A stretch of 64,000 nt of DNA from PALSA-505 sp963762615 (GCA_963762615.1 CAVXLG010000020.1:1-64000); one strand, 5' to 3'. Numbered from the stretch's first letter, positions 42,907 to 51,680 are shown. Notes: a model not told the origin generated them from the sequence alone. Program-made: numbers and translations.

Positions 42907-44853
42907 TCAGGTGGGGTGCTGGCTGGGCAGGGTGGTGTAGCGGCGGCCGGCGGGGGTGAGCCAGGTCATGACCCCGGGGCTGGTCTGCTGGAGGGTCCAG
43001 CCTTCGGCTTGTTTCAGCCGGTGGCAGTGGCGGCACACCGGAGCGAGGTTGCATTCGCAGGTCAGGCCGCCGTCGTCGTACGGGATGGTGTGGTCGAGGT
43101 CGCAGCGGACAGCCGGGCGGCGGCAGCCGGGACCGGAACAGGTAACGGTACGGGCCCGGATGAGGCGTTGCAGGGCGGAGCTCGGCCGGTAGCCGGGCTC
43201 ACGGTTACGGTGGTCGCAGTGCCCGGCGGCGATAGCTTCGGCGGTCACGCGCACTGTCCATCCGCCGCCGGGTGTGCCTCCGCCGGACTTGCCTCTGCCG
43301 GCGGAGGCGGGCTGGCGGGCAGTGCCGTGGGCCAGGGCCTGTCCGCCGGGTCCGGTGACGGTGATCTGCCATCGGGTCGCGGGGTGCCCAGCGGCCGCGC
43401 AGGCCAGCAGCCGCGTGGTGTCGGCGTCCAGCGGCCCGTATCCGGCGACAGCGCCGGGCGCGTCGGCCACGCCGAGCAGGGTAGTGAGAGGGACGGTCAG
43501 GTTGATCAGCCCGGCTAGTGCAGGCAGGCCGTCCGCGCCAGGATGGCGCAGGCCGGGCGGGACCTGCCGCCGGCCTGCATCTGGCCGGTCGAGCGAGCCG
43601 GGCACGGGTTCGCCGTGCTGGCCGGGCGCAGGCTGGCCGTCCGGGCCAGAACCAGCCGACCCGGCGGGTCCGCTGTCTCGGTCGGCTCCGTACCTGCTTG
43701 AGTTCCTGGTGGCGGGGTAGCGGTCATCCGGGCCGAGAGGGCCGGGGGCGGGCATCGCGGGCATCAGGCTGGCTGGCGGAGTGTTGATCGCCTGGCCGTT
43801 CAGGAGCGCCAGATAGGCATGCGCGCGGAGCAGGTCCGTGCCGCCCTGGGCGCCTTGGCTCTTCCAGCCGGCGGCGATCTGGCCGAGCCGCTTGCTGGCG
43901 CTCATAGCCGCCGCCGGGGGAAGGTAGCGACCGGTCAGGCTGGCGGTGCCTTCGGGGTCGGCCCAGTGCTCGACCCGGGCATCCTGCTCGGCTTCTGCAC
44001 GCCGCCGCCGGGCGGCGTCCGGATCGACCGACAGTACCGCGCGGTGCAGCGCGGCGCGGAGCTGCCCGGTGGTCATGTCTGCGGCCTTCGGCATGATCTC
44101 CGCCTCCACCGCGGCCGCCTGTACGGCTGGCAGCGGGCCCAGCATGCTGGTGATGATCTTTGCCCGGGGCAGGTCGATCCGGCCGGCCTGCAGGGCTGCG
44201 GCGGCCGCCGGACGGTCCGCCAGGTCGACGGCCAGGTCCAGCTCAGCCTGCGCGGCCTGGCCGGTCAGCGTCAGCGCGGCCGCGATCTCCGCGCTGATGA
44301 ATTCGCTCAGCCGGGCCGGGAACTGCCCGGGTGCCGCTCCCGGCGGGGTGCCATCTGCCGGGCGGCGCCGGACCAGCTCAGCGACCATGACCAGTTCCCG
44401 GGCCTGCGCCCAGGATGCCAGCCGCCGCCACGCCCGCAGCACCCCGACCAGGCAGTCGTCATCCAGATCCTCGACCCGGCGACAGGCGTCATCGGCGAAC
44501 CCGGCCAGCGCGATCCCGGCCGGCAGCACGTCCAGCTCGCCGCCATCGGCGAAACCGGTCCCGCCGCCCGTGCCGTCCCGGTCCGCCAACCCGGCCGGCC
44601 ACCCGGCCCCGGCAGGCCCGTCCGGCGACTGGTAACTCAGCGGCCAGGCGGGCGGCGCCGACTGGGTCGGGGCATCGGCGAGCAGCTCCGCCAGCTCTGC
44701 GCCCGTCAAGCCGACCAGCTCCGCGGGCGGGTCGATGTCAGGGTCGAGCCAGCCGTAATCCTGCTCGTCCGGCGGGACATCAGCCTCGGTGAGCGCGGCC
44801 AGCGGGGCGTCCCAGATCTCCTCCCACGATTCGGGCCGGCGGTCGGCGGACAC
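42907..44853 (-). CDS. DUF222 protein with C-terminal HNH endonuclease (REP13E12-like)
   Basis: 648 residues from GTG 44853 (GGAGG upstream). The DUF222 (13E12 repeat) domain spans about 120-370 (LASWAQARELVMVAELVRRR, QAELDLAVDLADRPAAAAAL, EHWADPEGTASLTGRYLPP); a Gly/Pro/Asp-rich linker of about 100 residues follows; the HNH domain reads CSGPGCRRPAVRCDLDHTIPY and CNLAPVCRHCHRLKQAEGW, with two zinc CxxC pairs and the catalytic His. These proteins are common multicopy, possibly mobile, genes of actinomycetes; in M. tuberculosis several are SOS-induced. Activity not established. Confidence 0.9.
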   Translation of the reverse strand: MSADRRPESWEEIWDAPLAALTEADVPPDEQDYGWLDPDIDPPAELVGLTGAELAELLADAPTQSAPPAWPLSYQSPDGPAGAGWPAGLADRDGTGGGTGFADGGELDVLPAGIALAGFADDACRRVEDLDDDCLVGVLRAWRRLASWAQARELVMVAELVRRRPADGTPPGAAPGQFPARLSEFISAEIAAALTLTGQAAQAELDLAVDLADRPAAAAALQAGRIDLPRAKIITSMLGPLPAVQAAAVEAEIMPKAADMTTGQLRAALHRAVLSVDPDAARRRRAEAEQDARVEHWADPEGTASLTGRYLPPAAAMSASKRLGQIAAGWKSQGAQGGTDLLRAHAYLALLNGQAINTPPASLMPAMPAPGPLGPDDRYPATRNSSRYGADRDSGPAGSAGSGPDGQPAPGQHGEPVPGSLDRPDAGRRQVPPGLRHPGADGLPALAGLINLTVPLTTLLGVADAPGAVAGYGPLDADTTRLLACAAAGHPATRWQITVTGPGGQALAHGTARQPASAGRGKSGGGTPGGGWTVRVTAEAIAAGHCDHRNREPGYRPSSALQRLIRARTVTCSGPGCRRPAVRCDLDHTIPYDDGGLTCECNLAPVCRHCHRLKQAEGWTLQQTSPGVMTWLTPAGRRYTTLPSQHPT

Positions 44854-45193
44854 GAGGCGGCCTCCAGAAGACGCGACTAATGGGCCAGATTGTCAATCAC
44901 TTATTCGAACACTATATCGCATCAAGAACATCGTGCAGGCGAATTAGCGCGCGACACGCCAGAGAATCGCGATGGACCCGTGCGACCCCGGGTCTTATCC
45001 GGTGCTGCCCTGCGAGCCGGACAACGGTGCGAATTCGCCCAGGCCAGCGTGAAAGGCGCCTGCGCGGGAGTCCGGGCAGATGCCGGACGGCCTACGCCCT
45101 CGGCCAGGACAAGCAGTACGGCAAGGCACCATGGCGCCTGGGTCTCCTGGAGAACCCAGGCCGGTCCTGCGCAACCCGAACTGCTGTACCCGC
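44854..45193. other. Intergenic region with a less GC-rich upstream sequence and a hairpin
   Basis: 340 bp between the HNH gene (promoter side) and the DAG-kinase gene (terminator side). 44885-44935 is AT-richer and contains TCGAAC (44905-44910), half of the actinobacterial SOS box, but the partner half is poor. No gene recognised. Confidence 0.55.
45137..45160 (-). terminator. Hairpin downstream of the DAG-kinase gene
   Basis: cctgggt pairs with acccagg around a short loop that can itself pair (ctcc with ggag), 34 bp past the DAG-kinase stop on the minus strand. No T-tract. Confidence 0.45.
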
Positions 45194-46301
45194 TCAGCTG
45201 ATCACTTCGAGCACGCCCGGGAGTACCCGGATCCGCAGTGAGGTGCCAGGATCCAGCGGGCTGGCGCAGGACAGCGGCTCGCCGTCGGCGCCGCCCGGCA
45301 TGGCCCGGCCCACCGTGACCGTCACCGTGCGGGCGCGGCCGGTTCCGATCTGGTCCATCGACACGTGCGTGCCCTTTTTGATCTTCGTGAGCCCGCGGAT
45401 CATGGCGGTCTTCGAGGCGCCCTGGATATAGACCACCTCGAGCAGCCCGTCGGCCGGGTCTGCTTCAGGGGCGACCATCATCCCGGCACCGAAGTAGCGG
45501 GAGTTGGCCAGGACGACGGCACTGCCGTCGAATTCCCGTACTCGGGCAGCTGCGCGTTCCGCCGGTTCGGCGAGTTCCGTCGGCCCGGTCCCGCCGTCCA
45601 GTTCGAGCCGGAACCTGGCCGTGCGCCAGCCGATGACGGCACGCAGCGCCGCTGCCGGGTAGGCCAGCTCTCCCGGCGGTACCCGGGACCGTGCCGCGAT
45701 CTCGGCGGCGACCGCCGGGATGCCGAGGTAAACGCTGCCCGCCACGATGAGTTCTCCGCCGTCGCCCGCAGGCCCGGCCGGCTCGGTGCTACCGGCCGGC
45801 TACCGGCCGCTCGCTACCGGCCGACTCGGTGCTACCGGCCGACGCCGCGCGATCGCCCGCCTCGGCTCGACCGCCCGCCTCGGCGCGACGGCGAGCCTGC
45901 GTCGTCTCGCCCGCGTCTTCCCGGCCGACCCCGAGGAGATCCACCCGCCGCGGCTGCCCCTCGACGAGCACCCGGGCCGCGTCGGCCGCGCCGAAGGGTA
46001 TGCCCAGGGTCCGGGCGAAGTCGTTGCCCCGCCCGGCCGGGATGATCCCGAACGTACCGCCCGCCCCGGCCACCACCCCGGCGAGCGCACCGACCATGCC
46101 GTCACCGCCGAACGCGACCACGACGTCTCCGCGGCCGGCCGCCGCCACGGCCAGTTCCTTCGCGTGCTCCAGGCTGGCCGAGGCACGCACCTGATACCCG
46201 GCGCCCGCGGCATCCAGCACCCCGCTGACCGCGGGCAGCAGCCGCCGCGCCCGGCCGCCGCCCGCGGCCGGGTTCACCACCAGGCAGTACGTTCGGGTCA
46301 T
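45194..46301 (-). CDS. Diacylglycerol/lipid kinase (YegS/DagK type), frameshifted in an internal repeat near 45795
   Basis: N-terminal catalytic domain from ATG 46301: TYCLVVNPAAGGGRARRLLP, the GGDGMVGALAGVV nucleotide motif and FGIIPAGRGNDFARTLGIPF. The C-terminal domain is in another frame: AGSVYLGIPAVAAEIAARSR, ANSRYFGAGMMVAPEADPAD and DGEPLSCASPLDPG. Between them the DNA is a GCCGGTAGC-like repeat (45780-45850) encoding Ala/Gly/Ser/Glu; an extra CCGG there creates a TAG and breaks the frame. Phosphorylates diacylglycerol or a related lipid; M. tuberculosis Rv2252, in the same neighbourhood, is such a kinase. The linker region is longer than in relatives. Whether the break is real or a repeat-length sequencing error is open. 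Confidence 0.8.
45780..45850. repeat. GCCGGTAGC-type short repeat inside the DAG-kinase gene
   Basis: On the minus strand ggccggtagc recurs at least three times within 70 bp, once expanded to gccggccggtagc. Copy-number change here shifts the reading frame of the lipid kinase. Confidence 0.75.
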
Positions 46302-46312
46302 CGCGACCTCCG

Positions 46313-48058
46313 TCAGGGCGGCGGGATGAGCTTGCCGGGATTGAGCACGCCCGCGGGGTCGAGCACCTTCTTCACCGCGCGCAGCACCTCAACTCCGAGG
46401 TCGCCGATCTCGGCGCGCATCCAGGGCAGGTGGTCGGTGCCGACCGCGTGGTGGTGCGTGATCGTGCCGCCGTTGCCGATGATCGCATCACCCGCCGCGC
46501 TCTTGGCAGCCGCCCACTGGCCCGCCGGATCGGCCGCCTGCGCCGCCACGACGGTGTAGTACAGCGACGCGCCGGACGGATAGACGTGCGAGATGTGGCA
46601 GGTCAGCACCGGGGGCGTGCCCGCGGCGGTCAGGGATGAGGTGACCGCGGCCGTCACCGCGGCGTGCAGCCGGGCCAGGTTCGCCCAGCTGGTCGCGGTC
46701 TCCAGCGTCTCGGCGAGCACGCCCGCGCCGAGCAGCGCGTCCCGCAGCCGGGGCGCGGCGAACCGGCTCTCCCGCCAGGCGGTGACCGGCCCGGCGCCGA
46801 GCGGCACGCCGCCGTGCGCCGCGAACACGCGCGCCGTCGCCCGCTGCCCCGCCTCGACCGCCGCCGCCGTGCCCTCGTAGCTGGTGATCGCCAGGCAGCC
46901 CGTTATCTTCGGCCCCCCGGTCAGGCCGAGGATCGCCGTCTCCGTCAGGTCATTAAGCCGAACGACGCTGGGCGCCGGCTCGCCGGACTGGCTCAGCTCG
47001 CGCAGCGCGGCCAGGCCCGGGTCGAGGCCGTCGAATGACCACGCCTCGTCCAGCAGCACCGCAGGGCGGCGCCGGACCCGCACGGTGACCTCGGTGATCA
47101 CCCCGAACGTGCCCTCCGAGCCGAGCAGCAGCTGCCGCAGGTCCGGTCCCGCGGCCGAGGCAGGCGCGCGGCCGCCCGCCTTGATCGTGCCGCGCGGGGT
47201 CGCGGCCGTGACCGCGAGCACCATGTCGTCGAACCGCCCGTACCCCGCCGATGCCTGCCCGGCCGAGCGGGTCGCGGCGAAGCCGCCGATCGTGGCGTGC
47301 TCGAAGCTCTGCGGCAGGTGACCCAGGGTCAGGCCGTGCCGGCCGAGCACCTCCTCGGCCTCGGGCCCGCGCAGCCCGGCCTGCAGGCTCGCGGTCAGCG
47401 ATTCGGTGTCCAGCCTGGTCAGCCGGTCCATCCTGCGCAGATCGAGCGCGATCACCGCGCCGAACTCGCCGCGCAGCGGCTGCACGCCGCCGGTCACGCT
47501 GGTCCCGCCGCCGAACGGCACCACCGCGACCCGGTGTGTGCTCGCCGCCTCGAGGACGGCGAGGACCTCCTCGTGCGTGCCCGGGGTGATCACGGCGTCG
47601 GGTGCGCCGGCCGCGTCGCCGCCGCGGCGGCGCAGCAGATCTGTCGTGCTCCGGCCGCCGGCCCGGCCGAGCCTCGCGGACCGGTCGGCGCGGACCTGCC
47701 CGGCGCCGGCCGCCCCGGCGAAGGCGCGGAGCGCGCCGGGCGAGAGCCGGGACGGGGGAAGGATCACGTCGTCTTCGGGCACAGCGGGCGCGGGGCGGAG
47801 CGCGGCGCCCAGGAATTCGGCCAGCAGCGCGCGGGTGGGCGCGGCCAGCGGCAGCGGGTCGCCCCAGCCGGCCCACGGCATGTCCGGAACGCGCCGCCCG
47901 GGCCGCTCAGGCGGGACGAGATCAGGCACCCCGGCATCGCGCGGCGCGGCCGCGTCCTGCGCCCGCTGGCCGGATTCGCGCGCCAGCCCCCCGTCGCGGG
48001 CCCGGCCCCGGCCGGCCGCCCGGCCCTGGCCACCCGCTCCGTCTGCCTGCTCGGTCAT
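46313..48058 (-). CDS. FAD-binding oxidase, alkyl-DHAP synthase (AGPS)-like
   Basis: The open frame has 581 residues from ATG 48058, but its first 59 are Gly/Ala/Arg-rich and without homology; ATG 47881 (MPWAGWGDPLPLAAPTRALL) is the probable start, also because 48058 lies only 21 bp from the divergent TetR start. Vanillyl-alcohol-oxidase-type FAD fold: DAVITPGTHEEVLAVLEAA, VVPFGGGTSVTGGV, LGSEGTFGVITEVTVRVR; the AGPS hallmark HHH triad is in GTITHHHAVGTDHLPWM. True AGPS exchanges the acyl chain of acyl-DHAP for a fatty alcohol; bacterial homologues such as Rv2251 are of uncertain function. Twelve bp upstream of the lipid-kinase gene on the same strand. Confidence 0.87.
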   Translation of the reverse strand: MTEQADGAGGQGRAAGRGRARDGGLARESGQRAQDAAAPRDAGVPDLVPPERPGRRVPDMPWAGWGDPLPLAAPTRALLAEFLGAALRPAPAVPEDDVILPPSRLSPGALRAFAGAAGAGQVRADRSARLGRAGGRSTTDLLRRRGGDAAGAPDAVITPGTHEEVLAVLEAASTHRVAVVPFGGGTSVTGGVQPLRGEFGAVIALDLRRMDRLTRLDTESLTASLQAGLRGPEAEEVLGRHGLTLGHLPQSFEHATIGGFAATRSAGQASAGYGRFDDMVLAVTAATPRGTIKAGGRAPASAAGPDLRQLLLGSEGTFGVITEVTVRVRRRPAVLLDEAWSFDGLDPGLAALRELSQSGEPAPSVVRLNDLTETAILGLTGGPKITGCLAITSYEGTAAAVEAGQRATARVFAAHGGVPLGAGPVTAWRESRFAAPRLRDALLGAGVLAETLETATSWANLARLHAAVTAAVTSSLTAAGTPPVLTCHISHVYPSGASLYYTVVAAQAADPAGQWAAAKSAAGDAIIGNGGTITHHHAVGTDHLPWMRAEIGDLGVEVLRAVKKVLDPAGVLNPGKLIPPP

Positions 48059-48087
48059 GACTTGATAAGCTTACAGATCATGTCAAG
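48059..48087. promoter_or_regulatory. Candidate TetR operator
   Basis: ACTTGA (48060-48065) and TCAAGT (48082-48087) face each other across an AT-richer centre (taagcttacagatcatg) in the short gap between the divergent oxidase and TetR genes. The spacing is long for TetR, so the assignment is tentative. Confidence 0.4.
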
Positions 48088-48688
48088 TTGTAACGTGCTC
48101 GAGATCGAGCCGGATAATACCGAGAGCGCGATCCTGGACGCGGCCGCTGACTGCGTGCACGCGGTCGGCATCCGCCGGACCTCGCTGTCGGACGTGGCCC
48201 GCCGGGCGGGGGTGAGCCGTCCGACCGTCTACCGCCGCTGGCCGGACCGGAGGGCACTCGTCGCCGACCTCATGACCAGGGAATTCGCCGCGGTGTTCAG
48301 CCGTGCCGCGCAGGACACGGAGCGGCCCGGACCAGGCTCGGCGCGCGAGCAGGCGGTCGGCCAGTTCCTCGTCGTGGCCCGGGACCTGCGGGCCCACCCG
48401 CTGCTCAGCAAGATCATCCAGGTGGACCCCGACCTGCTCCAGCCCTACATCTTCGACCGGCTCGGGGCCAGCCAGCGGATGGCACTCGGCTTCATCGCCG
48501 CGATGATCAGGGCGGGCCAGCGGGACGGGTCGGTCCGCCCCGGCGACGTCGATGCCATGTCGGTGACGGTGCTGCTCAGCGTCCAGTCATCGGTGCTTTC
48601 CGCCCGCCTGACCGACGGCCTGGTCACGCCCGGCCGGCGCGATGCCGAACTCGCCGCGCTACTCGACCGCTACCTGGCCCCGGCGTGA
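48080..48688 (+). CDS. TetR-family transcriptional regulator
   Basis: 202 residues. N-terminal HTH: ILDAAADCVHAVGIRRTSLS, DVARRAGVSRPTVYRRWPDR; C-terminal ligand domain helical with FSRAAQDTERPGPG and QSSVLSARLTDGLV. ATG 48080 has no RBS-like sequence, so the transcript may be leaderless or the start may lie slightly elsewhere. It overlaps glpD by 4 nt (GTGA), so both are co-translated. Equivalent in position to Rv2250c of M. tuberculosis. Confidence 0.9.
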   Translation: MSSCNVLEIEPDNTESAILDAAADCVHAVGIRRTSLSDVARRAGVSRPTVYRRWPDRRALVADLMTREFAAVFSRAAQDTERPGPGSAREQAVGQFLVVARDLRAHPLLSKIIQVDPDLLQPYIFDRLGASQRMALGFIAAMIRAGQRDGSVRPGDVDAMSVTVLLSVQSSVLSARLTDGLVTPGRRDAELAALLDRYLAPA

Positions 48689-50280
48689 CCGGGACAGGCC
48701 CGGACCGGCCCGGGACGTCGCTCAACGCGGCCAGGCGCGCGCGTGAGCTGGCCATGGTCGCCGAGCACGGCCGGACGGACCTGCTCGTGGTCGGCGGCGG
48801 CGTGACCGGCGCCGGGGTAGCGCTCGACGCCGCCGCCCGGGGCCTGTCGGTGGTACTCGCCGAGCGCGGCGACCTCGCCTTCGGCACCAGCCGGTGGAGC
48901 TCGAAGCTCGTGCACGGCGGACTGCGTTACCTGGCCCGGGGAGAGTTCGGGATCGCCTACGAGAGCGCCGCCGAGCGCGGGCTGATCATGGGCAGGCTCG
49001 CGCCGCACCTGGCCCGGCCGCTGCCGATGATCTACCCCTGGCTGCCCGGCACGAGCCGGGGCTCCCGGGCGCTGGTCGGCGCGGGGCTCGCGGCCGCCGA
49101 CGTGCTGCGCCGCGCCGCCCGCACCAGCCGCCGGACCCTGCCGCCGCCGCGCCGGCTGACCAGGGCCGAGGCCCTGACCGCCGTCCCGCGGCTCCGCCGG
49201 GACGTCACCGGGGGCATGCTGACCTGGGACGGTCAGCTCACCGACGACGCCCGGCTCGTGGTCGCGGTGGCCCGCACCGCAGCCGCGCATGGGGCGGTGA
49301 TTCTCACCCGGTGCGAGGCGAGCGGCCTGACCGCAGACGGCGCGCTGCTGACCGACCGGCTGACCGGGGAGTCGTTCCGGCTGCGGGCCGGCGCCGTGGT
49401 CAACGCGGCCGGGGTGTGGGCCGGGCAGCTCACCGAGGGCGTGGCGCTGCGGCCGAGCCGGGGCACCCACCTGGTGCTGGCCGATGCGGCGTTCGGCGGG
49501 CTGCGGGCCGGCGTGATCGGGCCCGTGCCCGGCGACCGGTCCAGGTTCGTGTTCGCGGTCCCCGTGCCCGGCGAGCCGCGGGTCTACGCGGGACTGACCG
49601 ACGAGCCGGCCATCGGCCCGCTGCCCGAGGTTCCCGAGCCGACGCCCGGAGAGATCGACTTCCTGCTGCAGAGGATCAGCTGCCTGCTGGACGCCCCGCT
49701 GGGCCCCGATGACGTGCTCGGCGCGTTCGCGGGCCTGCGCCCGCTGCTGGCCGGCCCGCAGGGCAGCGGCACCGAAGCCACCGCGGATCTGTCCAGGAAG
49801 CACGCGGTGCTCACCTCGCCGGACGGCGTGGTCACCGTGGTGGGCGGCAAGCTGACCACCTACCGGCGGATGGCGCAGGACGCGGTGGACGCGGCGCTGG
49901 CCGGCGGGGCCGACGACCTGCGCCGGAAGGCCGGCCCGTGCCGGACCCGCCGGCTGCCGCTGGCCGGCGCGGCCGATCCCCGGGTGCTGGCGCGGGTGCG
50001 CGCGCCGGCCAGGCTGGTGGCCAAGTACGGAACCGAAGCGCCCGCCGTGCTCGACCTGGCCGGCCGCGACCCCGCGCTGGCCGGGCCCGTCGCCGCCGGA
50101 ACGCCGGTGACCGGTGCCGAGCTCGCCTTCGCCGTGCGGCACGAGGGGGCGCTTGACGCCGGCGACCTGCTGGACCGGCGGACCAGGATCGGGCTGGTCC
50201 CGGCCGACCGCCGCCGGGCGCTGGCCGCGGCGGATCGCATCGCTGCCCAGCTGGCGAGCCCGGCGGGGGAGCCGAGCTAG
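48685..50280 (+). CDS. glpD: Glycerol-3-phosphate dehydrogenase (FAD, respiratory)
   Basis: 531 residues from GTG 48685 inside the TetR stop. FAD Rossmann motif LLVVGGGVTGAGVALDAAARG, the FGTSRWSSKLVHGGLRYL block, GRKHAVLTSPDG-like C-terminal region and VVGGKLTTYRRMAQDAVDAA are diagnostic of GlpD. Oxidises sn-glycerol 3-phosphate to DHAP, feeding electrons to quinone at the membrane. Coupled with TetR and divergent from the AGPS-like oxidase; DHAP and glycerol phosphate link it to the lipid-kinase/oxidase pair. The C-terminal domain is somewhat short but complete. Confidence 0.93.
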   Translation: MTGTGPDRPGTSLNAARRARELAMVAEHGRTDLLVVGGGVTGAGVALDAAARGLSVVLAERGDLAFGTSRWSSKLVHGGLRYLARGEFGIAYESAAERGLIMGRLAPHLARPLPMIYPWLPGTSRGSRALVGAGLAAADVLRRAARTSRRTLPPPRRLTRAEALTAVPRLRRDVTGGMLTWDGQLTDDARLVVAVARTAAAHGAVILTRCEASGLTADGALLTDRLTGESFRLRAGAVVNAAGVWAGQLTEGVALRPSRGTHLVLADAAFGGLRAGVIGPVPGDRSRFVFAVPVPGEPRVYAGLTDEPAIGPLPEVPEPTPGEIDFLLQRISCLLDAPLGPDDVLGAFAGLRPLLAGPQGSGTEATADLSRKHAVLTSPDGVVTVVGGKLTTYRRMAQDAVDAALAGGADDLRRKAGPCRTRRLPLAGAADPRVLARVRAPARLVAKYGTEAPAVLDLAGRDPALAGPVAAGTPVTGAELAFAVRHEGALDAGDLLDRRTRIGLVPADRRRALAAADRIAAQLASPAGEPS

Positions 50281-50311
50281 CCGGCAGCGCGGCGGTCAGG
50301 CCGGCGTCGGT

Positions 50312-51046
50312 TCACGGCGACTGGAAGGTGACGTTCTCGACGAAATAAAATGGCGTGTCCGCATTGTCGTTGGCGTCAAGAACGAGTTTTTCGCCCGCTC
50401 GGCCCCAGCTACAGTAGAAGCGACCGCTAATGAAGTTGCATTCTTCCAGGGCCCACGCGTCACGCGCCTGCCATTTTCGCGCGAAAAGCGTCTCCACGGC
50501 ACCGGGCGCCGCGTTCTTTCGAGCTGTACCCGGGTCATTCCTGGTCCACGCGGCGAAGGCCGCGATAGCAGCGGCCTGCCCGTCGTCGCTAGTCAGGTAT
50601 CCCGACACCAGGGCGTTCCACGTTTGCGGCCCGAGTGTCCCGTCCACGCCCAGTCCTACGGTCCCCTGGAACGAGCGCACGGCAGCGTCAGTCTGGCCCA
50701 GGAAGACCCCGTCGACTGCAACCCGGCCGCATCGGCGGTTGAGCTGCCGCTGCGCCCCCCGAACAGCGTGACCGGTAGAACCGGAAGCAATCTGGACAGC
50801 CAGCTGAGTCCAGGTGAGGTTGCCGACGATGCCGTCCACCCGAAGATCGTGGTCATGCTGGAACGCACGTACCGCCTCAGTGGTCAAGCGCCCGAATGTG
50901 CCGTCCACCCCGACCGTCGCCCCCTGGTCGTTCAGGAGATACTGCACGGTCCTGACGTCCTCACCGGTCGCGCCCTGTTGTGCCCGCGGCCAGTCGATAG
51001 CCCTCGCCGCCGGGTCCTGTTTCCTGGATTTCGCAGGCATGCTCAT
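50312..51046 (-). CDS. Protein with two peptidoglycan-binding (PG_binding_1) repeats, last gene of the RiPP-like operon
   Basis: 244 residues from ATG 51046 (MSMPAKSRKQDPAARAIDWP). Repeat 1 covers about 24-85 (GATGEDVRTVQYLLNDQGAT, VDGTFGRLTTEAVRAFQHDH, LRVDGIVGNLTWTQL), repeat 2 about 90-155 (AVRGAQRQLNRRCG, VDGVFLGQTDAAVRSFQ, VDGTLGPQTWNALVSG). The last 85 residues are unique, with three Cys-free helices and then EECNFISGRFYCSWGRAGEK, holding two Cys. No signal peptide is visible. Its start lies 22 bp after the stop of the upstream small peptide on the same strand. Role unknown: immunity, surface tethering or a distinct effector are possible. Base composition is less GC-rich than the flanks. 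Confidence 0.8.
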   Translation of the reverse strand: MSMPAKSRKQDPAARAIDWPRAQQGATGEDVRTVQYLLNDQGATVGVDGTFGRLTTEAVRAFQHDHDLRVDGIVGNLTWTQLAVQIASGSTGHAVRGAQRQLNRRCGRVAVDGVFLGQTDAAVRSFQGTVGLGVDGTLGPQTWNALVSGYLTSDDGQAAAIAAFAAWTRNDPGTARKNAAPGAVETLFARKWQARDAWALEECNFISGRFYCSWGRAGEKLVLDANDNADTPFYFVENVTFQSP

Positions 51047-51068
51047 CAGCTCTCGTGTATAGCTCTAT

Positions 51069-51323
51069 TCAGAAGTAGCCGCGTGAACGCCGGCACTGGA
51101 TGGCGGCAAACGGCGAAAGGGCCTGGCAGACGGCCGTACGGGGGTCAACGCGTGCCGGAAACCAGGCTGGGTCAGCGGTGAGCGCACCGTAAGGACCGCC
51201 CACCGGGTTAACCAACTTCTCCAGGACATTACCGCTGTCATCGGCGATTACGGTCGTGAGCAGGAAGTCGTTGAGCGGTATGGACCGGTCGATGGCACCC
51301 TGAGCCGGCAGTTTCAATGCCAT
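51069..51323 (-). CDS. Small peptide A, candidate RiPP precursor
   Basis: 84 residues from ATG 51323, behind AAAAGGAGAG. The N-terminus reads MALKLPAQGAIDRSIPL, sharing the L(R/K)LP(V/A)Q-x2-(V/I)-x-R pattern of peptides B and C and of the start of cyanobactin precursors. The middle is DFLLTTVIADDSGN; the end, with Cys in TAVCQAL and AIQCRRSRGYF, could form a disulfide or thioether. It lacks the GVEA site seen in B and C. In-frame ATGs further upstream exist, but the RBS supports this one. Same strand as, and downstream of, the PatA-like protease. Confidence 0.7.
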   Translation of the reverse strand: MALKLPAQGAIDRSIPLNDFLLTTVIADDSGNVLEKLVNPVGGPYGALTADPAWFPARVDPRTAVCQALSPFAAIQCRRSRGYF

Positions 51324-51482
51324 ATATCTCTCCTTTTCTCTACCCGCGGACCGCATTCTATTGTCGCATTAGCATGGCCGACTGATACGGCGCATGCCAC
51401 CATAGCTCTGATCGAGTGCGCTCGCCCTGCGCGCAGGTGGCATGCACCGCACCAGTCCTTCACCTGACGGCGATATCAGACC

Positions 51483-51680
51483 TTAGAAGAGCGAAGCGAG
51501 ACCCCCGATAATGGAGGGCAGGTTTTGCAGGACTGTCGATCCGAGCTGGCCCCAGTTGATCTGCGAGGCTTCCACGCCCGTGCTGCCAGTTGTACCGCCG
51601 GCGGCGGCAGGCGGCAGTGCAGCGCGGTCGACCGCCCCTTGCACAGGCAGCCGCAGTCCCATTGATCGTGTCGTGTCCAT
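51483..51680 (-). CDS. Small peptide B, cyanobactin-like RiPP precursor candidate
   Basis: 65 residues from ATG 51680, with GGAAGGAGAAAG ahead; ATG 51662 (MGLRLPVQ) is also in frame. Leader: GLRLPVQGAVDRAALPP. A spacer rich in Gly/Thr/Ala leads to GVEAS, which matches the G-L-E-A-S recognition site II cut by PatA in patellamide precursors. The putative core is then QINWGQLGSTVLQNLPSIIG and GLASLF, a hydrophobic, amphipathic sequence resembling membrane-active peptides. No Cys, so heterocyclisation would be limited to Ser/Thr. Translation and processing are inferred. Confidence 0.72.
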   Translation of the reverse strand: MDTTRSMGLRLPVQGAVDRAALPPAAAGGTTGSTGVEASQINWGQLGSTVLQNLPSIIGGLASLF

